Source of the DNA: Excoecaria cochinchinensis
Taxonomy: Eukaryota > Streptophyta > Magnoliopsida > Malpighiales > Euphorbiaceae
DNA length: 64,000 nt
Assembly: GCA_947683425.1 (NCBI GenBank)
Contig: CANTUQ010000031.1
Coordinates: 5,777,001-5,841,000 of the forward strand
Direction of reading: 5' to 3'
In this document: positions 9,265 through 19,855 of the stretch, in pieces
How the letters are laid out: every line of letters starts with the position of its first letter
How positions within the stretch are numbered: position 1 is the first letter of the stretch
The notes under the pieces: generated by a model
Databases searched by the model: none
Seen by the model: the letters and a program-made list of their open reading frames with translations, nothing else
What the model was told of the DNA's origin: nothing
Made by a program: the position numbers and the translations under genes

Positions 9265-9734
9265 CACGTGCATGCCACGTGTCAGCAGTATTGCGTCACT
9301 GCTGACACGTGGCCCAATGGCCGAGCGCCACGTGGATGACAAAGGCCATGCCACGTGGCACAACATGGGGCGGACACGTGGGCAAATTAGAGGATGACAC
9401 GTGGCTGACCGAGGTCGTGCCACGTGTCATGATGACATGTCATACGGGTGACACGTGGCCAACCAAGGAGTGACACGTGGACCAATGAGGCGGTGCCACG
9501 TGTCATGCCATGTGTTATTGATGACGTGGCATCAATGACACGTGGCCCTATCAGGCGTCGCCACGTGGCAATGCTAATGTGTCATGCGTGACATGTGGAC
9601 CAATGAGACACCGCCACGTGGCACCAGCTGGACCAATAGCTTTCAGACACGTGGCGTGACTGGATGAATACACGTGGCATGCTGTGGCTGTGACACGTGT
9701 CTGGTCGAGTGGGAGGCCGCGTGTGGGGCACGTG
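9265..9734. promoter_or_regulatory. Dense G-box/ABRE array: 18 CACGTG cores in 470 bp
   Basis: CACGTG starts at 9265, 9276, 9306, 9329, 9352, 9375, 9398, 9421, 9452, 9474, 9497, 9539, 9562, 9615, 9648, 9671, 9694 and 9729. Most lie in GACACGTGG or CCACGTGTC, so neighbouring copies are inverted and could pair. CCAAT occurs in several spacers. GACACGTGGC matches the known binding core of plant ABA-responsive and G-box bZIP/bHLH factors. Whether anything binds here is inference; the array may simply be this family's LTR hairpin cluster. Confidence 0.85.
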
Positions 9735-10030
9735 AAGGCGCGTGGGCGCGTCAATCTCCCTCTGGTCGGCGCGTGTGGGCGCGTGCGGTGTCTTCCGACC
9801 ACCATTTCAGCTCCGATTTTTGTCAAATTTATTTTTCAAATTATTTCTGATTTTTTGGTCATGTTTTCAAAATTTTTTGATGACCAGAAAATATATTTTG
9901 TAATTTTTGATATTTAAATGTGTTTAATTTCAAAAATAAAATATTAAAAATTTGTAGAAAATGTGTTTTCTGCTTTCGGAAATTTTTAAAAATATTTTGA
10001 AAATTTTTTTGAGGTTCTGTCCTTATTTAT

Positions 10031-10101
10031 TGATTGAAATGCGTTTCAATCATGTGTATTTATACATGCGTGTATAATTTTTTTCCTGTAATATGTTACA
10101 G
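10031..10101. repeat. Three consecutive hairpins
   Basis: TGATTGAAA/TTTCAATCA with loop TGCG (10031-10052), TATACA/TGTATA with loop TGCG (10061-10076), and CTGTAA/TTACAG with loop TATG (10086-10101). All stems are perfect. Confidence 0.8.
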
Positions 10102-10130
10102 AAATGTTAAATAAGGGCACCAGTTCTTCC

Positions 10131-10958
10131 TTTAGAAACGCATAAGTTGCTTTGAGAATTGAAAGAGTGCAATCAATAAGCAACATGATAATGCAAAGGA
10201 AGATTTGAGCTGATAACATTGATGCAATAGTGCATCATAAAGTAAATATGTGAGAACAAATGCAAGAGTGCACTTGAATAAGTGGTCTGAGTTTTGGTTA
10301 GAGTTACCAAAAGAAAAGTGTTGAGAAGTAACACTAAAAATTCTGTGATGGTGTTGAGAAATGGACGGAATGTGCATTGTCCATGGTTTCATCAATGGAC
10401 TTATGAGTCGCTTGCTGAAGTATAAAATTTGTCAGAGAAATAATCCTAATAACTAAAAGATTTAATGAAATCTGGACTTCAATAATAGTTGACATAAGTG
10501 TCAATTTGAGTTGGCATTTGTTATTATTAAAATAGGATTTATGTTTCCTATTAATATTTGACATGAGTATCTTATTTTGGAATTATTGGATTTTAATTAT
10601 TGGTTAAATAAATGTGTTTATTTATTTATTATGAGGGCATTTAACTTTATAATAAATGAGTTTATTTTAATTGTTAATTGCCTTGCGATATTTTATGAGT
10701 AAAATTATTGCATGCTTATTAAGTAAAGACTTAATAAAGATCCCCTCATAAGTTTGAGAACTTGATAATCCAATAATTCAGATTTATTATGCATGAAATT
10801 TTAACCTATAAGGTTGGAAATTAGGACTTAGAGGGTAATTGGATACTATAAGTAGCCTTTTCGAATTTGAGCCTAATAGAAAATTTTACTAGGTTACTAT
10901 TTCAGGTGCATAATAAATTGCATGTGTTGCTTTATCTTCTTTAAAAATGTGCAAAATT
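10131..10958 (+). repeat. AT-rich non-coding stretch, possible copia 5' LTR and leader
   Basis: No gene is seen. The stretch precedes the copia gag remnant. It contains an LTR-like passage (GGATACTATAAGTAGCC at about 10840) and a poor match to an initiator tRNA-Met primer site near 10965. No matching downstream LTR copy could be aligned by eye, so the assignment is tentative. Confidence 0.3.
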
Positions 10959-10992
10959 GATCAATTGAGATCAGAGGATCCTAATGGATGCT

Positions 10993-11250
10993 GCTTCCAA
11001 GTTATAATTATGAAATCTGGAATACAAAGATCCAGTATGTGCTTGAAAAGCAAGAGGCTCTTAAATCCTCAAGTTCGTTTATGGCTGAACCTGAGGATGA
11101 CGCTATATCCCAGCATAAGCAGGACCAAGATGCCTATGTCGCATCACATCACTAAGCAATTTTGTAAGTATCAAAATGCAATTGATCTGTGGATAATTTT
11201 GCAGGAGAAGTTCAGAGATGTGACTCTGAATAAACTCCGATCATTGTAAA
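10993..11250 (+). pseudogene. Copia gag remnant
   Basis: After a frameshift just past an ATG at about 10985, one frame reads YNYEIWNTKIQYVLEKQEAL, followed by an acidic stretch (MAEPEDDA). This resembles the N-terminal region of copia gag. The frame then breaks down, and bases 11250-12000 hold only scattered decayed coding sequence. Confidence 0.6.
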
Positions 11251-12029
11251 TCAAATTTGATACATATCAGAAAATTCTGATTATTCGATGCGAAAACATC
11301 TAAAAGAGATGAAAAAGAAAAGTGAGCTTAGTAGTCATAAGTGACTGATAAGTAGAAGGTCCAAACTGTTGTCCGTTCTTTACCCAAGAGTTGGTAGCAT
11401 GTGAGGATGCAACTAACTCACATAGATAAGCATAAAGACATTTGAGGATGTTGCTTGTCATTTGAAGCTTAAAAGGGACTGTCTGACAATGATTAAGGTC
11501 AATGTCATAGTGCATATGGCACAGTCCTGTTCTAATAGAATGAGTTCTCATTAGAACAATAAAATAAGCTTCAACAATAGAGGTAAGAAAAAGGCTTGAG
11601 AGCCTGAAAAGCAAAATGAATAGAATCACAAAAGGTCCAAAGGCAAATGGGTGGTAAACAATTCAAGAGTGAAATGTTTCAATTGCCTAAAAGGATACTA
11701 TGCAAAGAGACTGCATTGTGTCTTTAAAGATACACTATTCTGACTCAAGAGTGAGTGGAATTTATGTATCTAGTTCTAAATTTCATCCTTTGTGGGTGAT
11801 AGATTTAGAACCAATGGACTATATAACAAGGGATCGAGATACCTTTGTTATGAAATTTAGGTTATGTTCTTGATTTATTGAAATTTGTTTTCAATTTATT
11901 TTTGAGGATAACAGTGTATACTTATGCTTGAATGATTTTATTGTTATGGATGTGGACCATAACTATTTAAGTAAAACTAATTTTTCCTTTAAATGATTCT
12001 TACTCTTCACATAGTTATGAGGACAATGT

Positions 12030-12720
12030 GAAATTATGGCATGCTAAATTAAACCATATTGGACAAAATCGAATGAGTCGGTTAGTCAAAGAAGGTTTAG
12101 TAGGCGATTTAAATAAGGTTGAATTACCTACATGTAAGCATTGCCTAAAAGGAAAAACTAGTTAGAAAATCATTCGAATAAGGAACTAAAGCGAATTTCC
12201 ATTGCAGTTAGTCCATTCTGACGAATGTGGTCAAATGAATGTGAGGGTAAGGCATGGGGCCTACTATTTCATCACATTAATATATGACTATACTAGGTAT
12301 AGTCATGTCTATTTGAATTCTCACAAGTAAGAAGCATTGAGTTGCTTCACGACTTATATGAGTATAGCTGAGAATCAATTAGATAAAAAGATCAAAGCTT
12401 TAAGAACTGACAGAGGTCAATAATATCTTACAGATAAACTTAAAGTTTCATGTGATGAAAAAGGATTGAATATTAGTTGTTCATTCCTTGAAATCCACAA
12501 CAAAACGGTGTTGAGGAAAGGAGAAATAAGACTCTCCTATATATATGGTTAGATCTATGATGGCAGAGGCAAATTTGCCTATCTCCTATTGGGGAGATGC
12601 TTTGTTGACTGCCACATATGTTCTGAACTGTATGCCCTCCAAATCTGTCATTACCACAACTTATGAGTTGTGAAATGGTCGACAAGTTGACCTAAGCCAT
12701 TTATAACTTTTGGGTTATAA
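12030..12720 (+). pseudogene. Copia pre-integrase and integrase remnant
   Basis: Recognisable pieces in order: LWHAKLNHIGQNRMSRLV (pre-integrase), the C-x2-C part of the zinc finger (CKHCLKG), a stretch around GAYYFITLIYDYTRYSHVY, ALRTDRGQ around a catalytic Asp, and a late core segment AEANLPISYWGDALLTATYV. Several in-frame stops and shifts lie between them. Confidence 0.8.
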
Positions 12721-12959
12721 TGCTTACGTCCATGATACCTCAATTTGGTAAATTTGAGACCAAGAGGCAGAAGAGTATCTATGTGAGATATTCTGAAGTA
12801 TCAAAAGTATACATTTTCATGGGTCAGTAAGAAAATGGCATAATGATAAAATTTGAATCACTAGACGTCACATTCTTAAGAGAATGAATTTTCTAAGTTG
12901 GGCGAAGTGAATTGAGATTTTACTTCCTATTAATCTCAGGTAGAGGAACTATCAGGATC

Positions 12960-13135
12960 ACTCAATCCGAGTGGGAGGGAGTTAGAGGAAGAAGGTTAAG
13001 ACCTTCATCCTCCAAACGATTCGGATGTTCGAGACCTGATTCGAGTGGGAGCATTCTTAACTCCAGTGGGAGACAAAGAATGAAGTATTCCTAACTCCAG
13101 TGGGAGTATGGAACATGATCCCAGTGGGAGCATTG
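12960..13135 (+). repeat. Repeated AGTGGGAG motif between integrase and RT remnants
   Basis: AGTGGGAG occurs five times at irregular spacing, usually as CCAGTGGGAG or CGAGTGGGAG. The motif resembles a copia polypurine tract but lies inside the pol region. Confidence 0.6.
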
Positions 13136-13289
13136 TGAATCACGATAAATATATGAGACATGTTTATCAAGATTCAGAACTGCAAAAAAAAAAAATCTAA
13201 AAGGATAAGTGTTTCATGCCGACAATTTAAAATTGAAGGCCTGAATGAAGCCCTTTTGGTTATCCTAACAAGACTAGAAAGAGCATAAA

Positions 13290-14021
13290 ACCTATTCAAA
13301 AAGCTCTTTCATGCCCATTTAAGAGAAAAATGGACTAAAGCAATGGAAAAGAAAATTGGCATCCATGAGATCAAACCATGTTTGAGAACTAGTTGATCTA
13401 CTGGAAGGACACAAATTGAGAATAAATGTATTCTCAAAAGTAAAGCAAAAGCTAAAAGAGGTATCGAAAGATATAAGGCTCAGCTAGTCGCTATGGGGTT
13501 CATACAATAGGAAGAGATTGACTATGAGTTGACTTTCTCATCTGTTGTAAAATTTACGTCCTTGAGGTTCATTCTAGCCACAGTGGCGAGTTTGAATGTA
13601 GAGCTTCATCAAGTGGATGAATAGACTGCTTTTCTCAATGGAGAAATGGATGAAACAATCTACACGTTTCATCGGAAAAGGCAGCAAACATAAGGTTTGC
13701 TGATTGATGTGTTCAATCTATTGTCTTAAACAGTCTTCAACACAATAGTGCTTGAGACTTCATCATATAATCATGTCGAATGTGTTCAACATGATTGATG
13801 AAGATCATTGTGTTTATAGTAAAAGCTCTGAAAATGAATTCATCATTTTGGCATTGTATGTAGACGACATACTGAAAGCTGAAAATGATAAATGGTACGT
13901 AAATAAAATCAAAGATTGGTTATCGTCCAACTTTGAGACAAAGAATATGAGTTGTGTATATTACATTCTTGAAGTTAAGATTTCAAGAGATCATTCAAGA
14001 AGATTGTTGTCTATTTCTTGA
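13290..14021 (+). pseudogene. Copia reverse transcriptase remnant
   Basis: Matches RT of the copia type (RVT_2): a segment around AMEKKIGIHEI, then RYKAQLVAMGF, LRFILATVASLNVELHQVD and TAFLNGEMDETIYT. The intact catalytic box YVDD is at 13857-13868. The last 89 codons (13752-14021) remain open. Stops and frameshifts interrupt the rest. Confidence 0.85.
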
Positions 14022-14790
14022 GAGAAATATATCAACAAAGACCTTGAGCGATTTAATATACAAAACTGCAAACTCATAGATTACCCCATTGCCAAGAATC
14101 AGTTTCTTAGCAAAGATGCGTGTCCTATGAGGTCAGGAAAATTGAACGTATGAGGAACGTTCTATATATGACAGTGCCATGGGTAGTCTTATGTATGCAG
14201 TGTTGTATACAAGACATGATATATGCTATGCAGTGGGCATGGTAAATAGATATCAATCTAACCCAGGCAAAGCACATTGAAGCAATTGAAAGGATACTTA
14301 TATACCTTAGAGGTACTGCAGCCTATTCTCTCTATTATTAAGAAAATGATCTGCATTGAGAGAATACAGAGACGTTGATTAGGCAGGAGATGTGGATGAG
14401 AAGGCATCCACCTCAGGTTTAAATTCTTGTTTGGCAAGAGTGCCATCTCGAGGAGTAACAAGAATTAAACCCGTGTAGCCCTATCAATAGTGGAAGTTGA
14501 ATTTGTCACTTCCTCAATTGCAGTACAGGAGACAGTTTGGCTGAAATGGTTTATGAGCCATTTAAGAGTAACTGTCTTAGAGGTATTAATGACAGTCTTT
14601 AGTGACAGTCAGTCGTTGATAGCTTATAGTGGAGCTAAGCGTATCGGCATTAAGTATCAATAGATATTATTGCACAAGGAGAGATGTGAACTTACAGTAC
14701 GTTTCTACGCACGCAGATCCGATGAGTAAACCTATGACGAGAGATGTGTTTTGAGAGACACATTAGATCTCGAGGTTTGCGTAGAATTTA
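14022..14790 (+). pseudogene. Copia RNase H remnant and pol C-terminus
   Basis: Fragments include ALSIVEVEFVTSSIAVQETV and YSGAKRIGIKYQ, then a C-terminal piece with STHADPMSKPM. These are typical of the copia RNase H and pol end. Several stops are present. Confidence 0.75.
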
Positions 14791-15418
14791 ATTGGTATTG
14801 TTATACTTTATATAATCCCTTAATGTTATTATTTGCGAATAATAACTAAAGTTCATTGTTGGCAATACATGAGTGTGAATGTTTATGTGTAAACATTTAC
14901 TGTTATTGATATGAGATTGAGCATGTCGGACAGAGAAGTAGCCCACTCACAAGGATGTTTACCTTAGTTTTGTCAATGAGTTGGCAAAGACTAAGATGAG
15001 GCGATTTTTGAACATATGAGAAAGCTCGAGAGCCTGTTCAAAATAAAAGTGCCGTCTTGCAGAAATTACAAAATGAGTTTTGTTAAGGTGCGAGATAAAG
15101 ACATACATAAAGTTGTATGCCATGGATTGAGATCCAAATAAGGATTGTACGAAATCCGATGGTAAGTTAAATGTAACTACCATATTCTGTCTAAAAAGCT
15201 AGAAGTAGTCCTTAAGTAAGCGGACTAAAGTTGGGTGCTTCGGTGCATCGCAACCATACGCTTCTGTATGGTATTTTAATATACACATTATAGAAATGTG
15301 AGACATGCACTCCTTTAAGGGAAGGAAAGAACACCATAACACTTTTTTTATACCGTGTGTGCTTATATGACCACAGGGATGGGAATTTAATAATATAATT
15401 GATCTCAACTTTCCCTAT
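14791..15418 (+). other. Non-coding tail of the copia element
   Basis: No coding sequence is seen. It lies between the pol end and the LTR-like block at 15419. No clear polypurine tract is visible. Confidence 0.4.
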
Positions 15419-16320
15419 TGTGAGACCCTATTTATATTTCGACCCTTAGAACCCTTAACTTATCCCTGAAGTATGGTTCAATGTGGCTAGCTTAGTTAGT
15501 TTCCAAGAGGTCCGGGAAAAATTTAGGCCTGGCGGATCTAACTAGAAAAGCGAGTTGAATCATGATGGATGGCATACAGTAAGAGGGGAAGATAGCCTTC
15601 TGATCACTTTCATAAGGTTTCGTGGTTCACTGGCCGGTCTATTATAGTTTCTATGAGTAGAAATATAATAGTGAACACGAAAATTGTTTTATGAGATCAT
15701 GAGTTAAAACTGTGAATGTGAGAAGGCAATCTAGGGTTAGGCATACGTGAAGAAGAGGATCTTGTTTTCCGAGACGCTATATATCCCTAACAGGTGTATA
15801 GCACTAGTGCTCTCGAGGTATGCTGGTCACACAATCTATTTGCCAGTATAACTGAAGATTAAGACTGGAATGCATTTCGTCATGTGCGAGTGGGAGATGA
15901 TAGAGTTGGGATATGCCCATGACTCTATAAAGGATTGAGTTCCTATCAAGATTAAATTGAGTTATTTAATCTAAATTAAATTACCAAATATTATCTCAGA
16001 AAGAGTCTGAGTTAAACTAGAGTTAGGTCTCTAGCCATTAGGACCTCTATAAATAGAGGTGAGGTCCTCATAATTTGGTAACGAGAAAACGTATACGCCG
16101 CAAGGCTGCTCGTTCTCACTCACAGTTTTCTGTTATTTTCAGGGGCATTTAGATTGTGATCTAGCTGCTCTTACCCCGAGTGGGTAAAAGCCAGACCAGT
16201 GACCAAAACAAACGAGATCTTGGTAGACGCTTCCGCAACTAGTTTCTGCGCTACAAGAGGTAGGTACATTTATTTAATGTTACCTCCGCATGTTAATTAT
16301 ATATGTATAATTTCCCATCA
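15419..16320 (+). repeat. Copia-type LTR (902 bp), probably the 3' LTR of the copia relic
   Basis: The segment starts TG and ends CA. It holds a promoter-like CTATAAATAGAGG inside an inverted repeat (AGGACCTC...GAGGTGAGGTCCT, about 16040-16068), a hairpin TTACCC/GGGTAA (16171-16187), and the end of the segment runs into TTTCCCATCA. No target duplication flanks it and the right neighbour is the interior of LTR C. Pairing with the pol relic is inferred from position. Confidence 0.5.
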
Positions 16321-16763
16321 CGGTGGAAACAAATAAATTTTGAGGCAATAAAAAAGAATAAAATAAAATGTTAGTAAATTAAATCAAATAAATAATATAA
16401 TATAAACAAGCAATTGATTGAATGAATTAATCAATTCAAACAATCAATTAAATAATATAGACAATAAAGTACATCATAGTATTACCACAAATAAACAAAT
16501 AAAATTAAAATGACATTAATAAAATGAAATAAAATTACGGGGCACTTATACAAGTAGAAAATAAAATATAATGAATCATGTCATACAAAAAATATATTCA
16601 TAAAATGATAAATGAAGGAATGAATAGTGAGAACATAAGTGCGCTGTGTGAAATGAAAGGAAACAAAATGAGAGAAGAACTATGCATTTCCATGCATACA
16701 TGCAAAATGAAAGAAACCCGTTAATATACATGTACAATAGTGGCCCATGTAGGAAATTCATGC

Positions 16764-16766
<3 letters not shown>

Positions 16767-16806
<40 letters not shown>
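16767..16806. repeat. (AAT)n microsatellite
   Basis: About 13 AAT units in LTR C. The other LTR has a longer tract at about 25904-25955, so repeat number has diverged between the LTRs. Confidence 0.95.
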
Positions 16807-16809
<3 letters not shown>

Positions 16810-18089
16810 TTAATAAATTATTATGACACATAAAAGATATTCACAAAATAAGAAATGACAATTCAAATAATAACGTAAAATTTGTATGAAATAAAAAAAA
16901 TTAAACGAATAAAGAAGAAAAGAATCCAGAATGCCAGAAGTTAACAGTGTTAATAATAATAATGAAATTGGTAATGAAATCAAACAAGCAGGTGAATGAA
17001 CAAATGAATAAAATAAACTAATAAACTCAATAGACGTGTGTGTGTTAAAGGAAAAGAAAATGAATCAACAAATAAATTAAACAAATTAAACAATCAGTTA
17101 ATCATTCAATTAAATAAATTAAACCATCAATTAAATTAATTAAGCAAAAAGATACATTATAATAGAAATAAGCCATTTAATAAAAGATCCAATATAATCG
17201 AAAAATAAATTGGATAAGAAATCGGAAGCTAAATTAATTAACACCTAAAGGCAAAGCAAAAACCAATAAAAACAAAATCAATGTTAGATCTACATAATTT
17301 CATTCACCATGCCAATATATCAATTGAACTAAAGCTAAATTTAATTACATCGGACAATCAATATGCCAATTGATAATAAATAGTAATGAATCTGTATTAA
17401 TAACAACACAACAAAAAACAAGTAAAAAAATGAATCAATATTAAGTAAATAATAAGCAGTAGCAACACACATGAATAGATAACAACAACAAGAAATATAT
17501 TTATAGTATACAGAATAACAAAATCAAACAAGAAATATATACAGTATATACAATAAAAAAAACTAATTAGCAAAGCAAAATAAGAAAGAAGATTTAGCCT
17601 AGGTATTTACCCTCAGAGATTTGATATTTGCAGCAAAAAAAAGAAAGTGATGATTTGTTCGTCGATTTGCTTGAAAACAGACACTAAAAAAATCTTAGAT
17701 TAGAACTTGATCTTTTAAGAAAATAAGACGAATGCAAATCGAAACTTAAACCTCAAGAATTAATTTCCTGGGTTCAAGAATCATTCTAGGATTAATTTTT
17801 TTTTTTGGTCTCAAAAGTATTTTTTCTTTTCGAATATTTTCTTTGAATTTCTGGGTTTCTTTCGTTAAAAAAACTTCCCCCCCTTTGATCTGTTCTACGT
17901 TTCTTTTTATATCCCTTGAAAAATTTAGGTTTCTTAAAGAATTTTTGGTTAAAAACCCTTAATTACCCTTTAAAATCAGATTTCATCCCCTTAAAAATAG
18001 AAAATCGAGTTTGAATCTCAAACAGAAATCCCAGGAAAATCGAAAAAACGGTATGCTAGCCAAGAAGATGACACGCGACATGCAGCTCC

Positions 18090-18350
18090 GCGTAGGTGAG
18101 GCCGCATGTCGCGCTTGTGAGGTGCGGCCATCACAATTGTGAGGCCGCACCTCACACTTGTGAGATGCGGACACATAAGTGTAAGGAATTGTGAGATACG
18201 TCTCAGAATTGTGAGGGCCTCACACGTGTGAGGCCGCACCTCACACTTGTGAGGTGCCCCCCTCACAAGTGGGGGCTGCACCTCACACTCATGAGGTGCG
18301 CCTTCACAAAGCGAGGTGTACGGAGGCTGCCTACAGACTCTGCACTTCAC
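18090..18350 (-). repeat. Hairpin cluster in LTR C (GTGAGG/CCTCAC type)
   Basis: GTGAGGCCGCACCTCAC, CTCACACTTGTGAG and related inverted motifs are packed together and repeat in the duplicated unit (18573-18700). The equivalent in the other LTR is 27280-27500. Sequence differs from the clusters of A, B, D and E, but style and density are similar. Confidence 0.8.
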
Positions 18351-18926
18351 GCGCGTCGCGCCAGCGCAATGCCACAAGCCACCGAAAAAACTAAAATTTT
18401 TATTATTATATTTTTATTTTTATTAATTTTTTTATTCTTTTTCTCTTATTTATTAAAACGAAGGGCAATTTTCAAGGAAATCATTACTTCTATTTTTCTT
18501 TTTGCTTGTGAACAAGTATCATTTTCATCATTGGGTAACTTTGGTCTGGGCTGCCTCAGGACCTGGTGTCTACTCACACGTGTGAGGCCGCACCTCACAC
18601 TTGTGAGGTGCCCCCCTTACAAGTGGGGGCTACACCTCACACTCGTGAGGTGCACCTTCACAAAGCGAGGTGTATGGAGGCTGGCTATAGACTCTGCACT
18701 TCACGTGCGTCGCACCAGCGCAATGCCGCAGGCCACCGAAAAAACTAAAATTTTTATTATTATATTTTTATTTTTATTAATTTTTTTTATTCTTTTTCTC
18801 TTATTTATTAAAACGAAGAGCAATTTTCAAGGAAATAATTACTTCTATTTTTCTTTTTGCCTGTGAATAGGTATCTTTTTCATCATTGGGTAACTTCGGT
18901 CTGAGCTGCCTCAGGACCTGGTGTCT
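18219..18926 (-). repeat. Tandem duplication of the terminal 354 bp of LTR C
   Basis: Units 18219-18572 and 18573-18926 are near-identical. Each runs from CTCACACGTGTGAGG through the hairpin cluster and AT-rich stretch to the LTR terminus. The other LTR has a single copy, so the duplication arose after or during insertion. Confidence 0.85.
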
Positions 18927-19094
18927 ACAGTTGCCCCCAGTTTTGGGGAACGTAGTGCCTGGGTGCCTAGGTGAGCCAAAACTCAAAGAAAGAAAGAAGA
19001 GATGCGTACCTGAGGCAGCTATCTTCCTGGTCTGAATGGAGTCATTCGGGGTAGTTATCGTCTACTTGTCGACGTGTTAACCCTCATCATTTTG

Positions 19095-19390
19095 GCATTT
19101 AACCTATGCGTTGTCTAACCTTTTATTCGGTGTCTAACCTCTGTCGTTTCGGCATCTAACCTGTGCGGTGTCTAGCCTCAGCCGTTGTGGTCAGTAACCA
19201 ACTTTGATGCGGTGTCTAACCTGTGCGATGTCTAACCTTGCTCGTTATGGCATCTAACCTATGCGGTGTCTTGCCTTAGCTGGGTTGGTATCTAACCTGT
19301 TGGTGTGTTGTCTAACCTCGCTCGTTGCGGCATCTAACCTGTGCAGTGTCTAGCCTTAGCCGGGTCGGTATCTAACCTGTTGGTGTTTGA
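19095..19390 (-). repeat. Tandem array 1 in the 3' untranslated region of C (TCTAACCT type)
   Basis: Degenerate units based on CGGTGTCTAACCT and CGGCATCTAACCTGTG recur about a dozen times, with a hint of a higher-order period. The array lies within 200 bases of the 3' LTR. Confidence 0.8.
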
Positions 19391-19855
19391 AGTGGTGCCC
19401 TCTGAGAGCCCTTTGGTTGATTGCCCCCTGAGAAGTCTTTGGCTGATTTGCCTCTTAAGAGGACCTTGAAGGATTTTGCCTCTTAAGAGGACTGTAAAGC
19501 GTTTTGCCTCCTGAGAGGACTTTGAAGGGTTTTGCCTCTTAAGAGGACTCTGAAGGGTTTGCCTCTTAAGAGGACTTTGAAGGGTTTTGCCTCTTGAGAG
19601 GACTCTGAAGGGTTTTGCCTGTTAAGAGGACTTAGGGACTTGCCTCTTAAGAGGACTTTGAAGGGTTTTGCCTCTTGAGAGGACTTTGAAGGGTTTTGCC
19701 TCTTGAGACGACTCTGAAGGGTTTTCCTCTTAAGAGGACTTAGGGACTTGCCTCTTAAGAGGACTTTGAAGGGTTTTGATTCTTGAGAGGACTTTGAAGG
19801 GTTTTTCCTCTTAAGAGGACTTTGGAGAATTTGCCTCTTAAGAGGACCCGGGGAA
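19391..19855 (-). repeat. Tandem array 2 in the 3' untranslated region of C (28-bp unit)
   Basis: Fifteen units of about 28 bases built around the perfect palindrome CCTCTTAAGAGG followed by ACTTTGAAGGG, preceded by two diverged units (GCCCCCTGAGAAGTCTTTGG) that match the array of element B. Tat/Ogre elements are known for variable tandem repeats at this place. Confidence 0.9.

Larger units (their letters stand above)
9025..10130. repeat. Segment H: LTR-like sequence of an unidentified retroelement, host of element A
   Basis: No coding sequence is supported; open frames here come from the G-box repeats. The segment holds a GC-rich repeat block (9240-9760), then very AT-rich sequence, then three consecutive hairpins (10031-10101). 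That order (GC-rich palindromes, AT-rich stretch, hairpin ladder) mirrors recognised LTRs in this window, so I infer a remnant LTR. Termini and orientation are unresolved. Confidence 0.45.
10959..14800 (+). mobile_element. Decayed Ty1/copia retrotransposon body
   Basis: Remnants appear on the plus strand in copia order: gag, pre-integrase, integrase, RT and RNase H. Every domain is broken by stops and frameshifts, so this is an old copy. Integrase before RT marks it as copia. Lineage was not determined. Confidence 0.85.
16321..18929 (-). repeat. Truncated 3' LTR of element C
   Basis: It aligns with 25461-27759 of the other LTR. On the plus strand it ends GGTGTCTACA at 18929. The first ~880 bases (equivalent to 24577-25460) are missing, and the block joins the copia LTR at 16320/16321. 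It contains an AAT microsatellite (16767-16806) and a tandem duplication of the sense-start end. Confidence 0.88.

Noticed and set aside
9187..9826. Open frames over the G-box array
   Set aside because: They exist on both strands because the repeats lack stops; no conserved domain or start context.
18228..18866. 212-codon open frame across LTR C
   Set aside because: It spans the duplicated hairpin and AT-rich LTR end, its protein is two copies of the same low-complexity string, and it has no family resemblance.
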